Assembly: GCA_003343685.1 (NCBI GenBank)
Contig: QAKS01000041.1
Location: forward strand, 1-7,931
Origin: Clostridiales bacterium
GTDB lineage: Bacteria > Bacillota > Clostridia > Christensenellales > Christensenellaceae
Reading direction: 5' to 3'
DNA: 7,931 bases
The notes under the pieces were generated by a model. The model was not told the origin of the DNA and did not search any database. It saw only the letters and a list, made by a program, of their open reading frames with translations. Position 1 is the stretch's first letter. Every line of letters starts with the position of its first letter. The translations under genes were made by a program, and so were the position numbers. Positions 7,375-7,931 of this stretch are shown here, piece by piece.

Positions 7375-7404
7375 TTTGCTGTAGCGCATACAATATTTTT
7401 ACTG

Positions 7405-7410
7405 TATACT
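7405..7410 (+). promoter_or_regulatory. Candidate -10 box for the ROK kinase gene
   Basis: TATACT differs from the TATAAT consensus at one position. It is directly preceded by TG and lies in an AT-rich stretch, which would put transcription start near 7417, about 40 bases before the kinase start. No recognisable -35 hexamer lies 16-18 bases upstream, so this is a weak call. Confidence 0.25.
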
Positions 7411-7443
7411 TTAAAGGACATTTGGAATCCTCATATAGTAGAC

Positions 7444-7451
7444 GGAGGTGA
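7444..7451 (+). promoter_or_regulatory. Ribosome binding site supporting a TTG start of the ROK kinase
   Basis: GGAGGTGA is an eight-base match to the 16S rRNA 3' end, seven bases before the TTG at 7459. No ATG or GTG in the right frame lies between it and the conserved N-terminal ATP-binding motif, so the TTG is the best start. Confidence 0.8.
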
Positions 7452-7458
7452 ATACATT

Positions 7459-7931
7459 TTGCAAAAAACGATTGGAATCGACTTGGGCGGAACAAATATG
7501 TCCGTCGGCATTGTAGACGAAAACATGGAAATCATCGGCAGGGCTTCCCGTCCCACCCATGCGGAGCGTCCGTTTTCCGCTGTCGTAGACGATATGTATT
7601 CCTGTGCAGAGGAGGCTGCCGCTTCCTGCGGACTGTCACAAGACAGCTTCTCCTGCATCGGCGTAGGCAGCCCCGGCAATCTGGATCCCCGGACCGGCGT
7701 CCTTCTCAATGCCAGCAATCTGGGATGGCATAACGTCCGTCTTGTCGAGGCGCTCTCAAAGCGGTTCCAAAAGCCTGTATACGTGGCGAACGACGCAGAC
7801 TGCGCCGCTCTGGGCGAAGCGCTTGCGGGCGTTGCCCGCGGCTACGAAAGCGCCCTCATGGTCACTTTGGGTACGGGCGTCGGCGGCGGCTTTATTGACC
7901 ATGGGAAAATTTTCCGCGGCGGGGACGGGCG
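7459..7931 (+). CDS. glcK: ROK-family glucokinase, N-terminal 157 residues (gene runs off the right edge)
   Basis: This is a predicted cytosolic kinase that phosphorylates free glucose to glucose-6-phosphate, fitting the glucose released by MalQ. The ATP-binding motif DLGGT (8-12) starts almost at the N-terminus, so there is no DNA-binding domain and it is an enzyme rather than a ROK repressor. The glycine-rich GVGSPGNLD (68-76), the sugar-site region NASNLGWHN (84-92), the catalytic aspartate Asp112 in VANDAD (109-114) and the phosphate-binding LGTGVGGG (137-144) are all present. The zinc-binding Cys motif expected further on is outside the window, where about half the usual 300-320 residues lie. 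The start is TTG with a strong upstream ribosome binding site. The gene is divergent from the transport operon and shares its control region. Other hexoses or N-acetylmannosamine are possible substrates in this family; glucose is favoured by context. Confidence 0.88.
   Translation, partial: MQKTIGIDLGGTNMSVGIVDENMEIIGRASRPTHAERPFSAVVDDMYSCAEEAAASCGLSQDSFSCIGVGSPGNLDPRTGVLLNASNLGWHNVRLVEALSKRFQKPVYVANDADCAALGEALAGVARGYESALMVTLGTGVGGGFIDHGKIFRGGDG

Larger units (their letters stand above)
7324..7458. promoter_or_regulatory. Divergent control region between the transporter operon and the ROK kinase gene
   Basis: This 135-bp spacer is the only non-coding stretch of any size in the window and is markedly more AT-rich than the flanking genes, especially 7388-7416. 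It must hold the promoters for both directions unless one lies inside a flanking gene. I see no convincing paired -35/-10 set for the minus-strand operon. A short gapped inverted repeat, TGTA-N5-TACA, lies at 7380-7392, and an 8-bp palindrome CTTTAAAG at 7409-7416. Either could be part of an operator, but neither is a good match to a full catabolite-response element or a MalR-type LacI-family site. No regulator gene is in the window. Confidence 0.6.

Noticed and set aside
7324..7389. Extension of the binding protein to an upstream in-frame ATG at 7389
   Set aside because: It would add 22 polar, charged residues before the signal peptide, and the good ribosome binding site belongs to the ATG at 7323.
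1..7931. CRISPR arrays, tRNA/rRNA genes, insertion sequences, phage or toxin-antitoxin genes
   Set aside because: Nearly every base is assigned to a conserved transport or carbohydrate gene, and the 135-bp spacer shows no such structure.

Overview
The window is almost fully coding and carries a bacterial malto-oligosaccharide (maltodextrin) uptake and breakdown locus. Six genes run leftward on the minus strand as one tight cluster, and a seventh, a ROK-family sugar kinase, is divergent at the right edge. Several features point to a low-to-moderate GC Gram-positive of the class Clostridia, probably Lachnospiraceae-like: strong GGAGG-type ribosome binding sites, a lipoprotein-type solute-binding protein, TTG start codons, a CUT1 transporter with its own MsmX/MalK-type ATPase, and the style of the protein sequences. 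This placement comes from gene style, not from a marker gene. The window ends inside a gene on both sides, so it is a cut from a larger contig.

Right to left, the minus-strand cluster holds: a lipoprotein sugar-binding protein (7323-5971), a MalF-type permease (5940-5098), a MalG-type permease (5101-4265), a MalK/MsmX-type ATPase (4240-3152), 4-alpha-glucanotransferase MalQ (3148-1649), and a glycogen/maltodextrin phosphorylase (1652 to beyond position 1, C-terminus missing). Gaps are 30, -4, 24, 3 and -4 bases. No terminator fits inside, so one transcript is expected. Two junctions are ATGA overlaps that suggest translational coupling. A 135-bp intergenic region (7324-7458) separates this cluster from the divergent kinase (7459 onward, plus strand, C-terminus missing) and should hold both promoters and any operator.

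The genes form a linear pathway. The lipoprotein captures linear alpha-glucans outside the cell and the ABC transporter imports them. MalQ then disproportionates short maltodextrins into longer chains plus glucose. The phosphorylase cuts the longer chains to glucose-1-phosphate, and the ROK kinase phosphorylates the free glucose. Substrate identity is inferred from gene context.

I did not find an undescribed system. The second-look items are modest: a perfect 22-bp palindrome inside the phosphorylase gene, an 18-bp-period direct repeat in the divergent control region, TTG starts on the ATPase and the kinase, and the coding-embedded ribosome binding sites. Long open frames on the plus strand opposite the six genes are composition shadows.
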